Source of the DNA: Lyngbya sp. PCC 8106
GTDB taxonomy: Bacteria > Cyanobacteriota > Cyanobacteriia > Cyanobacteriales > Microcoleaceae
Direction of reading: 5' to 3'
DNA: 64,000 bases
NCBI RefSeq assembly: GCF_000169095.1
Contig: NZ_AAVU01000001.1
Span: 242,112-306,111, forward strand
Shown one piece after another: positions 46,007 to 57,000 of this stretch; within the stretch, counting starts at the first letter, position 1, and each line of letters opens with the position of its first letter. Below the pieces are notes generated by a model. That model was given only the letters and a program-made list of their open reading frames with translations, was not told the DNA's origin and ran no database searches. The translations under genes and the position numbers were made by a program.

Positions 46007-47116
46007 TTAATCAGGTTGACGTAAGGCTCGACGCGCTAGTTTTGCATAAGTTTTCACCGTTTCATAGGGCATTTCTAAGTCTACAGCGATCGCTTGTAAA
46101 GATTCTCCGTCTTCCCGACGAGCTAAAATAGTCGCCCAAGTTTCTGCAATTTTTTGAGTGCGAGTTCCTCCCGTCCGTTTTCGTTGTATAGTAAACTGTT
46201 CAGCTAACTCGGCAATCCGTTCACCCAATTGTTGTGAACTGGTTGGAATCATTTCTGTTTCCTCAATCTGCCACTCAAAACGGGTTTGTCCTAAGCCAAA
46301 AGTCGTTTTATGACCCGTTCCACAATAAGGCGCAAATCGCCCCAAAGCATAAAATAGTTGTTGGTTTTGTGTAGAAGCTAAAGAAGATTTCTTCGATAAA
46401 CTTAATTCAATTGCTCCGGTAAATCCTGTTACCATTCCCCGTTTTCCAGCCGCAACTTTTGTAGAAGCAATCTGATGGCGCTGAATAATCACGGACTCAT
46501 CTACCCAGTCTAAAAAAGACTCTTGTTCAACAGGAAGATTAGAAAAATCATTCCAACGGCGCAGATAACTATGAAACAAGTTTGTAGGGAGAGGTAAAGG
46601 AAAATGATGACCTTTGCGCCGAAAACTGGTTGGACTCATAAAACTCAGATTAACCTTAGCGGGTTTGGGAGTTGGCGCATCAAAAAGTTGACGATAAGTC
46701 GTTGGGGCTAAAGCCATTTGACAAGATTGAATCGTTAACGGTGCATTTCGTAATTCAACCTGGGTCGGCAAACATTTAACCCACTCCACTAACCACTGTA
46801 CTACAGGCTTAGATAAAGCGGTAATAGACCAAAAATAAGTCTGCTCTGGTTGTAATTGTAAGTGTTTTCCCGACAGTTTTAGCGCACCTTCCAACCCCGA
46901 AATTGTAAAGGGTTTTTCAGACTCTCCATCGTGGAGATAAGCCGATAAATCGGGGCTTGTTTGTCGCACTTGGTCGAGAAACCAGGCATGAAGTCCGATA
47001 GTATATTGAGGATACAGTAAATCCGCACCAGTCGGACGCAGAGCCAAAACTAATCCCACTAATTCAGTGTCAGCAGACCAACTTAAGGAAGTATTTTTTT
47101 TAAAAGACCGTTTCAC
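46007..47116 (-). CDS. cas6: Orphan Cas6 endoribonuclease with C-terminal HTH domain
   Basis: A 369-residue Cas6-family RAMP protein. Residues 20-280 form the two-ferredoxin Cas6 core, with the putative catalytic His43 (TIGLHAWFL), LHDGESEKPFTISGL, and the glycine-rich RNA-binding loop APYCGTGHKTTFGLG (about 263-277). Residues about 284-369 are an extra domain: charged helices (TRTQKIAETWATILARRE) and a helix-turn-helix of sigma-4/resolvase type (LQAIAVDLEMPYETVKTYAKLARR). The start is GTG. Cas6 normally cuts precursor CRISPR RNA at repeat hairpins, but no CRISPR array or other cas gene is in this window. It may serve an array elsewhere or have acquired a DNA-binding regulatory role. An operator-like inverted repeat spans its promoter. 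Confidence 0.88.
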   Translation of the reverse strand: MKRSFKKNTSLSWSADTELVGLVLALRPTGADLLYPQYTIGLHAWFLDQVRQTSPDLSAYLHDGESEKPFTISGLEGALKLSGKHLQLQPEQTYFWSITALSKPVVQWLVEWVKCLPTQVELRNAPLTIQSCQMALAPTTYRQLFDAPTPKPAKVNLSFMSPTSFRRKGHHFPLPLPTNLFHSYLRRWNDFSNLPVEQESFLDWVDESVIIQRHQIASTKVAAGKRGMVTGFTGAIELSLSKKSSLASTQNQQLFYALGRFAPYCGTGHKTTFGLGQTRFEWQIEETEMIPTSSQQLGERIAELAEQFTIQRKRTGGTRTQKIAETWATILARREDGESLQAIAVDLEMPYETVKTYAKLARRALRQPD

Positions 47117-47140
47117 GCATTGAAGCCCTCATAAAAAAGT

Positions 47141-47182
47141 TATCTTCAACTTAGTATAAACCGTTTTTATCATCTGAAGATA
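47141..47182. promoter_or_regulatory. Operator-like inverted repeat at cas6 promoter
   Basis: TATCTTCA (47141-47148) and TGAAGATA (47175-47182) form a perfect 8-base inverted repeat separated by 26 bases. Between them, on the minus strand, lies TATACT (complement of 47153-47158), a good -10 element placed about 37 bases upstream of the cas6 GTG. A dimer bound to the half-sites would cover the promoter; self-regulation by the HTH tail is speculative. Confidence 0.45.
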
Positions 47183-47355
47183 GTATCTGGCAAGTCAGAT
47201 CAAAAGTTGAGTGAGAATAAGTCTGCTTACATCTAGTAAATCAACCTAGATTCAAATATAACTGTGGAAACTCCCGGTTAATTGCTGATAAAAGTTATAC
47301 TCAAAGCCAGTTTACTATCCTTAATGAACTGGTCAGGGGGATTTTACTTTAAAAG

Positions 47356-48228
47356 TTAAATTAAGTAACCTCGCTGTAATCCATAATTTACTCCTCCTTC
47401 CCACGAAGGGTAACTCAAAAATTCTCTAACTGTTTCAAACAGGTGGATGACAACATCTGAATAAATTGGATTTTTCACATAAGTTTCTAAGTATCGAAAT
47501 TCACGATCTGTATTTTTCTGTTTTCTGAGTACATAAACCTGATCAATCTGGTATTTTCTCAAATTAACTGCATTAGTAAGTTTCAACCACTCTGCTACTA
47601 CGATATACAAGGCATTAGGATTCTTATTTTTTAATTGAAGTGCTGCTGTTGAGGCATCTTGTAGCATTGTTTTATCTAAATAAGTCTTACATTCAACTGC
47701 TACTGCTGGAATATCCCAACTATCATGTTCTCTTTCTGTCTGTCCTCGACACTGCAATATCGCATCGACTTGTACACCAATTGCAAAGTCATGATCTTTT
47801 CTCTCAATCAGAGCATGAGGAGATCTCAGCATATTTCTATAACTAGACGGTAGAAAGAAAATATCTTTAAAGGTGTGCGATTTACCGATTAAGGCATATT
47901 CTGAAAATTCAGCAACCAGATCTTTAAAAAGATAATACATAAACTCTTCCAGCACTGTCGAATGCAAATTGGATCGAGAGTCAAATTTTTCGGCATATTT
48001 TTGCTGATCGATGAAATCTTTATAATCATTAAGATAATTGACTCGATACTCTAAAATCTGTTGGTCGTTATTGTTCTTTTGAATTAGCGGACCCTTAAGT
48101 GATGTGTTTTGTTCATGCCACTGCTGATATTTGATTCTAATCTCTGATAAATATTGCTTGGAAATATCATCTTTATATTTAGTTTTATGATTGTCTTTTT
48201 GAGATAGATTGGCACCATGTGGTAGCAT
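47356..48228 (-). CDS. Putative type II restriction endonuclease (Bpu10I-like)
   Basis: A 290-residue protein with a PD-(D/E)xK nuclease core: Asp155 in GVQVDAILQC, then Glu179-Cys-Lys181 in AVAVECKTYLDK. A conserved upstream Glu lies in HSTVLEEFMYYLF (about 94-95). The SPHALIERKDHDFAIG segment precedes the core. The pattern fits Bpu10I-type restriction enzymes, which cut asymmetric sequences, but the specificity cannot be read from sequence. It is directly downstream of a cytosine-5 methyltransferase (15 bases apart, same strand), which supports a restriction-modification role. Its codon composition looks AT-richer than that of neighbouring genes, consistent with transfer. Confidence 0.75.
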   Translation of the reverse strand: MLPHGANLSQKDNHKTKYKDDISKQYLSEIRIKYQQWHEQNTSLKGPLIQKNNNDQQILEYRVNYLNDYKDFIDQQKYAEKFDSRSNLHSTVLEEFMYYLFKDLVAEFSEYALIGKSHTFKDIFFLPSSYRNMLRSPHALIERKDHDFAIGVQVDAILQCRGQTEREHDSWDIPAVAVECKTYLDKTMLQDASTAALQLKNKNPNALYIVVAEWLKLTNAVNLRKYQIDQVYVLRKQKNTDREFRYLETYVKNPIYSDVVIHLFETVREFLSYPSWEGGVNYGLQRGYLI

Positions 48229-48243
48229 TTAAAAGCCTCCATA

Positions 48244-49467
48244 TTAAATTGCTTTTTTTAAATCCTCTTTGCAACCAGAAAGCTGTTCAAATAAATGATG
48301 AGCTATCTGTTGAGCTAAAAGTGGAGGTACAGCATTACCAATTTGATTATACTGACATAAAAACTTTTCATTTTCTCGCCCTTCTCTAGCTAATAACTTA
48401 TGACTTACAACAGTAGGTTTTCCCCTAAATAAATAGTGATCTGGAAATGATTGAATTCTTGCTCCTTCCCGAGCAGTAAAGTTACGATTATAATAAGGAT
48501 GTACGAAATTGGCATAAAAAGAAGCTGGCAATGTATGACATGGACGAGAAGGATGAAGACGGCGATTATTTTGATCATAAACAAGAGTAGCTATCTCATC
48601 TGAATTGCGTTTTCGAGGTCTCAAGTGATCAGGAACATCAGAACAAGAATCTCCCCACGACATAGAAGAGAACCGTTCTACCATCCGTTTGGTATGATTC
48701 ATAGCTTTATGGTTATAAAGTAATTTGCAGTTTCCTCGAAGTCTTTTTTGATAGTCTGTTTCAGGAGGTTTACTGTAACTTATCTTCTCTGCGCCTTCAC
48801 CTGCTTCTAGAATTGGTAAATCAGAAATTGCATCCCAAAGAGTAGGGCAAGGTAATAATGAGTTTTCCCAGAAAGATAACTGACTTTGTGAAGCTATTGT
48901 GTGAGTCGATGGTGGAAATGGGTGAGTAATTTTAACCTTTGACGCTACGATAAATAAACGACGACGATTTTGGGGAATTCCATAGTCTGTTGCATTTAGC
49001 ACGCTATAATCAACATGGTATCCAAGTTTGATAAGTTCATCTTTAATTATATCTATTACTGCTTGATCACTTTTAGTTTTTATCTTAGCTAAGTTAGGAA
49101 CATTTTCCATGAGCATTAGATCTGGCTCAAAAATACTACCAAACCTAATAAATTCTTGAAATAAAGTATTTCTAGGATCTTTTGCGTCTCCTCTGCCTTG
49201 ACGACAGACAGAGAAACCTTGGCAGGGAGGGCCACCAATAATAACATTGGGTTTATTATACTTAAAGAGACTAATGGCTTCTTCATCGGATATCGTTTGT
49301 ATATCCCGAATCACTATTTGAGTCTCAGGATGATTATAAGCTAGAGTTTCTCCAGCCCACTGATCAATTTCAATTCCTCCAACAAGAGTACCCCCTGCCA
49401 TTTTAAACCCGAGACTAAATCCTCCCGCTCCTGCAAAAATATCCAAAACTTTAAATGCTTTTCTCAT
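48244..49467 (-). CDS. DNA cytosine-5 methyltransferase
   Basis: It methylates C5 of cytosine, here presumably protecting host DNA from the adjacent nuclease. The 407 residues show motif I (VLDIFAGAGGFSLGF), motif IV with catalytic Cys82 (GGPPCQGFS), motif VI (LMENVPNL), motif VIII (QNRRRLFIVAS), a target-recognition region (about 190-320), and motifs IX-X (RIQSFPDHY and QIGNAVPPLLA). Only one methyltransferase is present. If the nuclease recognises an asymmetric site, a second one would usually be needed for the other strand unless this enzyme handles both. Confidence 0.93.
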   Translation of the reverse strand: MRKAFKVLDIFAGAGGFSLGFKMAGGTLVGGIEIDQWAGETLAYNHPETQIVIRDIQTISDEEAISLFKYNKPNVIIGGPPCQGFSVCRQGRGDAKDPRNTLFQEFIRFGSIFEPDLMLMENVPNLAKIKTKSDQAVIDIIKDELIKLGYHVDYSVLNATDYGIPQNRRRLFIVASKVKITHPFPPSTHTIASQSQLSFWENSLLPCPTLWDAISDLPILEAGEGAEKISYSKPPETDYQKRLRGNCKLLYNHKAMNHTKRMVERFSSMSWGDSCSDVPDHLRPRKRNSDEIATLVYDQNNRRLHPSRPCHTLPASFYANFVHPYYNRNFTAREGARIQSFPDHYLFRGKPTVVSHKLLAREGRENEKFLCQYNQIGNAVPPLLAQQIAHHLFEQLSGCKEDLKKAI

Positions 49468-49525
49468 ACTTTAATTTCAAAAATCAACAAGCAAAAAATT
49501 TTCTCTACCCAGTAATAAATTCCTA

Positions 49526-49858
49526 TCAATTTAACGAACTAGAATTTATCGTTTGACCCATCCACTGAAGATAATCCAAAGAACCTGCAATAATCGGAAT
49601 GGCAATAATTTCTGGGACTTCGTAGGAATGCAATTGACGAATTTTGGCTTCTAATGTTTCAAATTGAGTTAAATCCGTCTTAATAGTGAGTTGCCATTCT
49701 TCATCCGAACAGACTTCATCTTTCCAGGTGTAAATCGAACGAATTGGAGCCAGACTTACACAAGCTGCTAGTTTAGATTCTACTAATACCTTAGCGATCG
49801 CGGAGGCTTCCACTTGAGAACCTGCCGTGACTAAAACAATACCATAATTTGTCGTCAT
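49526..49858 (-). CDS. cutA: Divalent cation tolerance protein CutA
   Basis: A 110-residue trimeric ferredoxin-fold protein of the CutA1 family. Signature segments are present: MTTNYGIVLVTAGSQVEASA, VESKLAACVS, SIYTWKDEVCSDEEWQL and LHSYEVPEIIAIPI. CutA has been linked to copper tolerance and, in other organisms, to signalling; its role in cyanobacteria is unclear. It is a single gene between the RM pair and the pentapeptide-repeat gene. Confidence 0.96.
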   Translation of the reverse strand: MTTNYGIVLVTAGSQVEASAIAKVLVESKLAACVSLAPIRSIYTWKDEVCSDEEWQLTIKTDLTQFETLEAKIRQLHSYEVPEIIAIPIIAGSLDYLQWMGQTINSSSLN

Positions 49859-49936
49859 ATCAATCTGAAATTGTCAATCAATCCAAGTTAGAGAAATTTC
49901 CCCAGATTAATACTATACCGCAAAATTCATCCAGGA

Positions 49937-50842
49937 TTAACTGACACTCATCTGATGAGATAAGGGAGTTGAAGAAACAGAATACATCCCAGATGTTCGT
50001 TGCAAATAGTCTTGAAAAGATGCAGGTAAAATCGTCCCAGTCAAACACGTTCCATATAATTGATTCTCCTTTAACTGAGCATCTGTTAAGTCTGCATCAC
50101 TTAAATCTGCATTCGATAATTGAGCAAAGTTCAAATTCGCCCGTTTTAAACAAACCCCTTCCAAATTCGCTCCGGTTAAATTCGCTCCATTCAACCGTGC
50201 TGCTCGCATTTGAGCAAAACTGAAATTCGCACCCGTTAAATTCGCTCTTGTCAAATTCACACCATTCAACTTCGCCTCACTCAAATTCACCCCCTCTAGT
50301 TCAGCTTGAGCCAGATTCACGCCGTTGAGATAAGCTCCTCGCAGATTAACCCCCGTTAACAAATGTCCTGTCAACTTCGCCCCTTGAAGTCTCGCCCCTC
50401 GCAGATTCGACCATTTTAGGTTCACCCCTGTTAAATCCGCTCCCCGGAGGTTAATTCCGTTCAAATCCGCACTGCATAGATTCGCATTGACTAGGGCTGA
50501 GGCTCGTAAATTCGCCCCGACCAATATCGCCCCACTCATCTGAGCTTTAGACAGTTTTGACCTGACCACAAACGCCCCACTGAGATTGGCTTTCGTCAAA
50601 TCCGCCTTTGCTAAGTGAGCTTTATTCATTTTGACAAAACTGAGATTTGTTCGATGGAGACAAGCCCCCTCGAAGTTCGCACCCATCAAAAAGGCTCGAC
50701 TGAGATTGGCTCCGGTTAGGTTTGCTTTTGAGAGGTTGACCCCAATCAGGATAACTCCCCTCAAATCTGCACCTTGTAAGTCTATCCCTGTGAAGTCTAT
50801 TTCGCCTTGTTCATAACGTCTGAGCAAATCACTGACTTTCAT
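49937..50842 (-). CDS. Pentapeptide-repeat protein
   Basis: A 301-residue protein made almost entirely of A(D/N)LxG/N pentapeptide repeats (about residues 20-270), for example GADLRGVILIGVNLSKANLT. This forms a right-handed quadrilateral beta-helix. A short N-terminal helix (MKVSDLLRRYEQGEIDF) and a non-repetitive tail complete it. There is no signal peptide. Such proteins are abundant in cyanobacteria; some mimic DNA and bind gyrase, most have no known role. Its DNA is correspondingly repetitive. Confidence 0.92.
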   Translation of the reverse strand: MKVSDLLRRYEQGEIDFTGIDLQGADLRGVILIGVNLSKANLTGANLSRAFLMGANFEGACLHRTNLSFVKMNKAHLAKADLTKANLSGAFVVRSKLSKAQMSGAILVGANLRASALVNANLCSADLNGINLRGADLTGVNLKWSNLRGARLQGAKLTGHLLTGVNLRGAYLNGVNLAQAELEGVNLSEAKLNGVNLTRANLTGANFSFAQMRAARLNGANLTGANLEGVCLKRANLNFAQLSNADLSDADLTDAQLKENQLYGTCLTGTILPASFQDYLQRTSGMYSVSSTPLSHQMSVS

Positions 50843-51068
50843 GGAAATTCAACAACAACAGCCTATAGTTACTATCTTGGCATGATCTCTTAAGAAAGTT
50901 TTTATACTTTTGTTGAGAAAATATCCCGATGTCATCTGAAATCAAGTGAAGCGGATTCTTACTTCTGGGACTTGCATTATCTGACTGAATCTCGTAAAAA
51001 TAAACAGGGATTAGGTGGACTAGACTTTCCCGCTTAAATTACCATATCCTTCGACCTAAACCCCTGAA

Positions 51069-54000
51069 ATGACAAATTCTCCCGACCCGAACTCTGAATC
51101 GACTTCTCCGCGTCGTCGCTGGCGTCGTGTTTTGATTTGGGGAGGCGTTGGACTGGGAGTAACAACAATTGCTGCGGGAACGACCGCCATCTGGTTTATT
51201 CAAAATCAGTTAGCGCCCATGGTGGGTGGTATTGTTGAGGGTATTATTGAGCGCCCCGTCACGGTTGGGCCTGTTGAACGGTTCACACTGAGCAGTCTTC
51301 GCTTTGGTCGTTCTGTAATGCCAGCTACCCCTACGAGCGACAGTAACGCTACAACGGAAGCGGTTGAGGTGGCGTTTTCGTTATCGTCTATTTTCACAAA
51401 TCCAACTCTAAATCTTGATCTTACTTTAGTTAATGCTGATGTTTATCTCGAAGAAGATGCTGAGGGAGACTGGATTCAAACAGAATTAAATTTGGAAGGC
51501 GACCCGCCCATTGATGTTAAATTTGGCTCGGTGGGACTGAGGAATGCTAATGTTACTTTAACCCCCTATGTGGCGACAGGTTCGCCTGTCGTTATTCCTT
51601 TGAATATTAGTCGGGCTGTTGTTGATGTTAGTGAAAATAATGAACGGATTAAAGGTCGTTTAAATGGCAGTTTTGCCCGGGGCGGAACGTTTTATGTGCA
51701 AGCAAATGTTTTTACTCCCGAGACTAATATTGAAGGTAGATTACGAGCCAATAATATCCCAGTTTCCCAATTTACGGGTTTAATTAAGGCTCCTAATTTT
51801 GCTTTACAAAGGGGAATGGTTGATGCTAATATTTTTGTAAAATTAGAAGACTCTAAACTTTCCCAAGTTGCGGGAAAAGCCAGTCTTGATGATATTCAAA
51901 TTGAGGTGACCGATCTTGATCGACCCGTCCAGCCAATTAATGCTCAATTTCGCTTTGCGGGAAATCAAGCCAGAATTGAAAGATTAACAACGGGTTTGGG
52001 AGATATTAACGTTAATTTGAGCGGAACCGCCACAGCTAACCCGCAATTGGATTTATCAAAAACTCAGTTAGATTTCACTGCTAATATTGAACCGACACAA
52101 ATTTCTACATTCCTCGATATTGCTGAAAATGCAGCCGAAGAACCGATTAATTTACCTTTTCCCCTTTCGGGAACAGTACGAACCGATATTGGTTTAACGG
52201 GAACCCTTTTGAAACCGATTTTAACGCTAGATCTTGATACAACTACTCCCACCCAAATCGATAGAGTTAATCTCGATAATTTTAGCACAAACTTACAAGT
52301 TACCGCCCAACTCCAAGACGATTTTTCCTTAGAATCTGATCCGATTGTAACCGTTAATTCTCTCCAAATTCAACCCGCAACGGGCGGGAATATTAACGGG
52401 AAAGGAACCGTTGAACTCCAGGGATTAAAACAACTGATTCAAGATAGCCAACCCGTTGTTATAGAACCCATTAATAAACCCGAAATATCCCAAATTCCGC
52501 CACAAATTTCCCCACAAACCCCAACTCAACCCCAGACTATACTTCCCGTTCCTTCAACGCCAACCACAGAACAAAAACAAGAATCTCCTCTCAATCCTCA
52601 AATAAATTTTAACTTAGATGTTAATAATGTTGGCTTAGATTCAATTGTCGAATCTTACGGTATTATTTCGCCGTTTCGTTGGGGTTCAGTCTCGGCTGAA
52701 GCCGATATTTCAGGAAGCCTAGAAAATCTCAAAGGAGAAGCCGAATTTTCCTTACCCACAGCAACCACTCCCATTTTTGGTCAAGCTGATTTAGAACAAA
52801 CTAAGCTAAATTCAACCGTTCAAATTGCGGATGGAAATATTACAATAAACGCCCAACAAATCCAACAAAAACTCTGGAATGCTAACGTTAACGCCAGTCA
52901 AGTCGCCCTCGAACCTTTAGTGAATCTCGGATTACTTTTTTCAGACTTAGAATCGAATTTAAAATCTGATCTTTCAAGAATTAATCTATCCGACGGACGA
53001 TTGGATTTGAAGGCAAATTTATCAGCAAATTTAGATAACTTAGATCCGGCTGCAATTCGCGGCGAAACCGATCTGCAAGTCAATTTAGGAGATCGTTCAA
53101 TTAATGCCAATGCACAAATTAGACAAGGTACATTTTCTGCAAACTTTGACACCGAACCTTTACCGTTATCTCGTCTTGTTGATGCGGGGATTAACTTAGT
53201 AGAAATTCCTGGGAATACTCAAACACAAATTCAAGATTTAGAGATTCAAAACGGCACCGTACAAGCAGAAGGAACCATTCGAGGAAATATTAACAATTTA
53301 GATCAAATTACTGCGCGATCCGAAGCATTAGTTAACCTGGGAAATACAGGCGGTGTGATCAAAGCATCCGGGCGTTTAAGCGGAGATTTATTTCAAGCAG
53401 AGATTGATACTTCCACAATTCCATTAAATCCTTTAGTTGATTTAGGTTTACCCTTTGCTAACTTATCACCTGATCTCAACAATTCCATTCAAAATATTGA
53501 TATTCGCAACGGAAGTCTAGAAGCAAAAGCCCTATTTTCCGGTAGCTTAAATAATTTAGATCAAGTCACAGGCACCGTCAATAGTCAAGTTAATTTAGGT
53601 AGTTTTGGGGGAACAGTTGAGGCGAGAGGACAGTTAACCAATGGTCAACTTCAAGTCAATGTTAATACCTCGGAAGTTCCCCTTGAACCTTTAATTGATA
53701 TCGGTTTACCGTTCGCTAATTTACCCCCGGATATTAATCGGGAAATTCAAGATCTAAACTTTAGAAATGGCGAATTACAACTGCAAGCAACCGCATCAGG
53801 AAACATCGCTAATATTACTCCCGCCCAAATTACCGCTAATGTCGATGGTTTAGTTGATTTGGGACAAGCAGGGGGAATGGTAAAATTATCAGGTCAAGCC
53901 CTGAGTGGACGTTGGCAAACAATTATAAATGCCGATCAAATTGCTTTAAATCGATTTTCAGATCTCGTCGAGTCACAAACTCAAGATATTTTACAACCCT

Positions 54001-57000
54001 TACTACAACAAGGGTTAATTACTCAAGCCGAAGCGATGCCTTTATTGCGGGGAATACTCGATAGTCGTTTAAGTGCAAGTGGTTCTTTAGTCGAACTCAA
54101 CCCCGAAACCATTCGGGCAATGGGAGAGTTAGAATTAACAGAACTTCCGATTATCAAACAACCCCTAGAAGCAGCGTTTAATTGGGATGGTGAACGAGTC
54201 GAAATTGAAAAACTTGAATCCCCACAATTTGGGGCGGATGGATTTGTTGCGGTAGAATTTTCAGGAACCGGAGTGCCGCAAATCTCAAACCTCAACGTTG
54301 ATGTACGGCTGTCAGACTTTAACCTCCAGTCTCCCCTCGTACAACGGTTACTCGCCAATATTCCCCCCGAAGTCGCCGGAGATTCGCCTTTACTGGCAGG
54401 TTTAGTCAACTTTGATGGGACTGTAACCGGATCTCTATCAACATTACAACTGACCGGAGATTTAAGTCTAGAGAATTTAATTGTTCGAGAGTTGGAGTTT
54501 GATCCTAATCTCGCGGGAAGCCTCAGCGCTGGATTAAACAGTGGGGTAAATTTAGCCTTAGCAGGAATTCAAGATCGGATTGAACTGGTTCTCAATGATC
54601 AATATTTACCCGAAAGTTTCCTGATTCGACAAGACGAAGCGATCGCCCAAGGTACAACAGTCGGTGAGAATTTACTTGTTAATTTAGAACAATTTCCCCT
54701 CAGTATTCTGAGTTTAGCGCCCTTAGCCGAACAAGGTCTCGGAGAAATTAGCGGTATTGCCACCGCTGATCTGTCTGTTTCCCAGTTAGAAACCCTTGAT
54801 CCGACTCAAATTGGCGTACAAGGAGCGATCGCCGTAGAAGACCCCGCCCTTGGTTATATTGATTTAGAACGCTTCAGCGCCAATATAGGCCTCAAAGATG
54901 GACTGTTTCAGTTAACCGAAGGTGAACTGGTCTACGGAGAAACGGAAATTTTAATCGCCGCCCGTGCCGACTTAGAAGAAATTATCGCTGATTTAGCCGC
55001 CGGAACACAACCAGGTGTTACCGTTCCCTTTGGAGGTGATATTGCTGAAACTCGCCCCGACTTTGAAGCGGAAATTGACATTCCCAGTGGCAGGTTACAG
55101 GATGTCTTATCTGCTTTAGAATTCTATAATCTCGGTGATTTAGCCCGAGGCCTCAAAACCCCTGAATATGGAACCGCAGCCGATGTGATTCCGACACCTG
55201 TGGGTTTACCTCCCGATGCAACTTTGACTCAACAACTGCAACGCTTTGAAGAAATTCAAGCCCTGTTTGCCCGACAACTCCTCAAAGACGAAGAAGAACC
55301 TTTACCTCCGTTAGAAGCGGTTAGAGGGAAATTTAGCGGAGAAATTGCGGTTCAAGGTTCGATAGCGTCGGGAGTCGTCGCCAAAGTTGCCCTCAATAAT
55401 GTCGGGGATTGGACATGGGGGCGGTTTGATGCGAATGAGTTTATTCTGAATGCTAGTTTAGATCGCGATAACGTGGTGCGGGTGTTGCCTTTGCAATTGA
55501 CTAGCGGTGAAACGGTTTATGATTTTCGAGGACAGCTTGCGTTAGATACCCAGCAACCTTCTGGACAGTTTCGGATTAAAAATATTCGCTTAGAACAACT
55601 CCAAGATGAGTTAGAGAATTTTGTAGAATTGCCTAATATTGATGTTAATGGTCAATTAAATTTTCGAGCGAATATCGCCGGGAGTTTAGTAAATCCGCAA
55701 GCCACCGGAGAGTTTACTGTTGTTGAAGGTCTTTTTAATGATGAACCGATTAAAGAAGCCCGAGGGAGTTTTAGTTATAATAATGCTCGTCTATTTTTAG
55801 GAAGTACAATTCTTCTGACTGAACAAGATCCGATTCGGATCAAAGCTCAAGTTCCCTATCGTTTGCCCTTTGCAGAAGTTTCACCGGGTAGTAACTTACT
55901 CCAAGCACAAGTCAATCTTCAAGATGAAGGTTTTAATATTATTGACTTACTAAATCCTGAAGTTGATTGGGTTGAGGGAAAAGGGTTGCTTGAGTTGAAA
56001 ATTGACGGGATTTTGGAACAAGACTCCAATGGGAATATTGCCCGCATTTCTATTGAACCTCAAGGGTTGTTAAAACTTCAAGAAGGGATTATTAGTGTAG
56101 ATAGCATCAAACAATCGATTGTGGGATTATCGGGAACCGCAATCTTTGTTAACGATCGGATTACCGTTAATGGAATTGAAGGGGAATTAGTGGGGGAAGC
56201 CGGAAGCGGAAATATTATGGTTCAAGGGGTTTTACCTCTGATTTTTCCCTTCGAGGAAGAAGATCCCGATGTAGAAAATCCCTTGCAGATCAAACTGGCG
56301 AATTTACAAGTCGGTGTTGAGGAATTATACGTCGGAGATGCTGCCGGAATGATTGCCATTGATGGTAGTGTATTAAGACCCGAAATTGGTGGCGGAATTA
56401 CCCTCTCAAACGGCACTATCATTGTACCTACTGCTGCTGCTGCTTCTCCTGATGCTGCCGGGGGAGGACTACCGGATACTGGGCCGGTTAAGATTAGTTT
56501 GAATAATTTTAGATTGACACTCGCAGAAGATCTTCAGATCGTTACTCCCCCCGTGAGTGAATTTTTGAGTGTTCCGATTGTTAACTTTTCCCTCGAAGGT
56601 AGCATCGCCTTGAGTGGGACTTTAGAAAGTTTAGAAGATATTCGTCCCAGTGGTGTAATTAAACTCACAGGCGGCGCCCTCAACCTCTACACCACTCGTT
56701 TTATTTTAGATCGGGGTTATCCTCAACAAGCGATTTTTGTTCCCTCAGAAGGACTCAATCCGATTTTAGATTTGCGACTGGTGACTCGGGTTCCAGAAAC
56801 CACTCGTTTTCAAGCCCCAACTTCGGCGTTTTCCTCCGAGATTTCCGAAGGCCCGACTGCGAGTAGTTTAGGAACCGTCAGAACAATTCGGGTGACTGCC
56901 CAGGTGAAAGGCCCAGCTTCTCAGATTAACGATATTATTCAGTTAAAGAGTTCTCCCCCTCGTTCAAAAACACAGTTAATTGCTTTATTGGGTGGAAGTA

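Noticed and set aside
46007..47355. CRISPR array near cas6
   Set aside because: I looked on both sides of cas6 for regularly spaced direct repeats of 28-37 bases and saw none.
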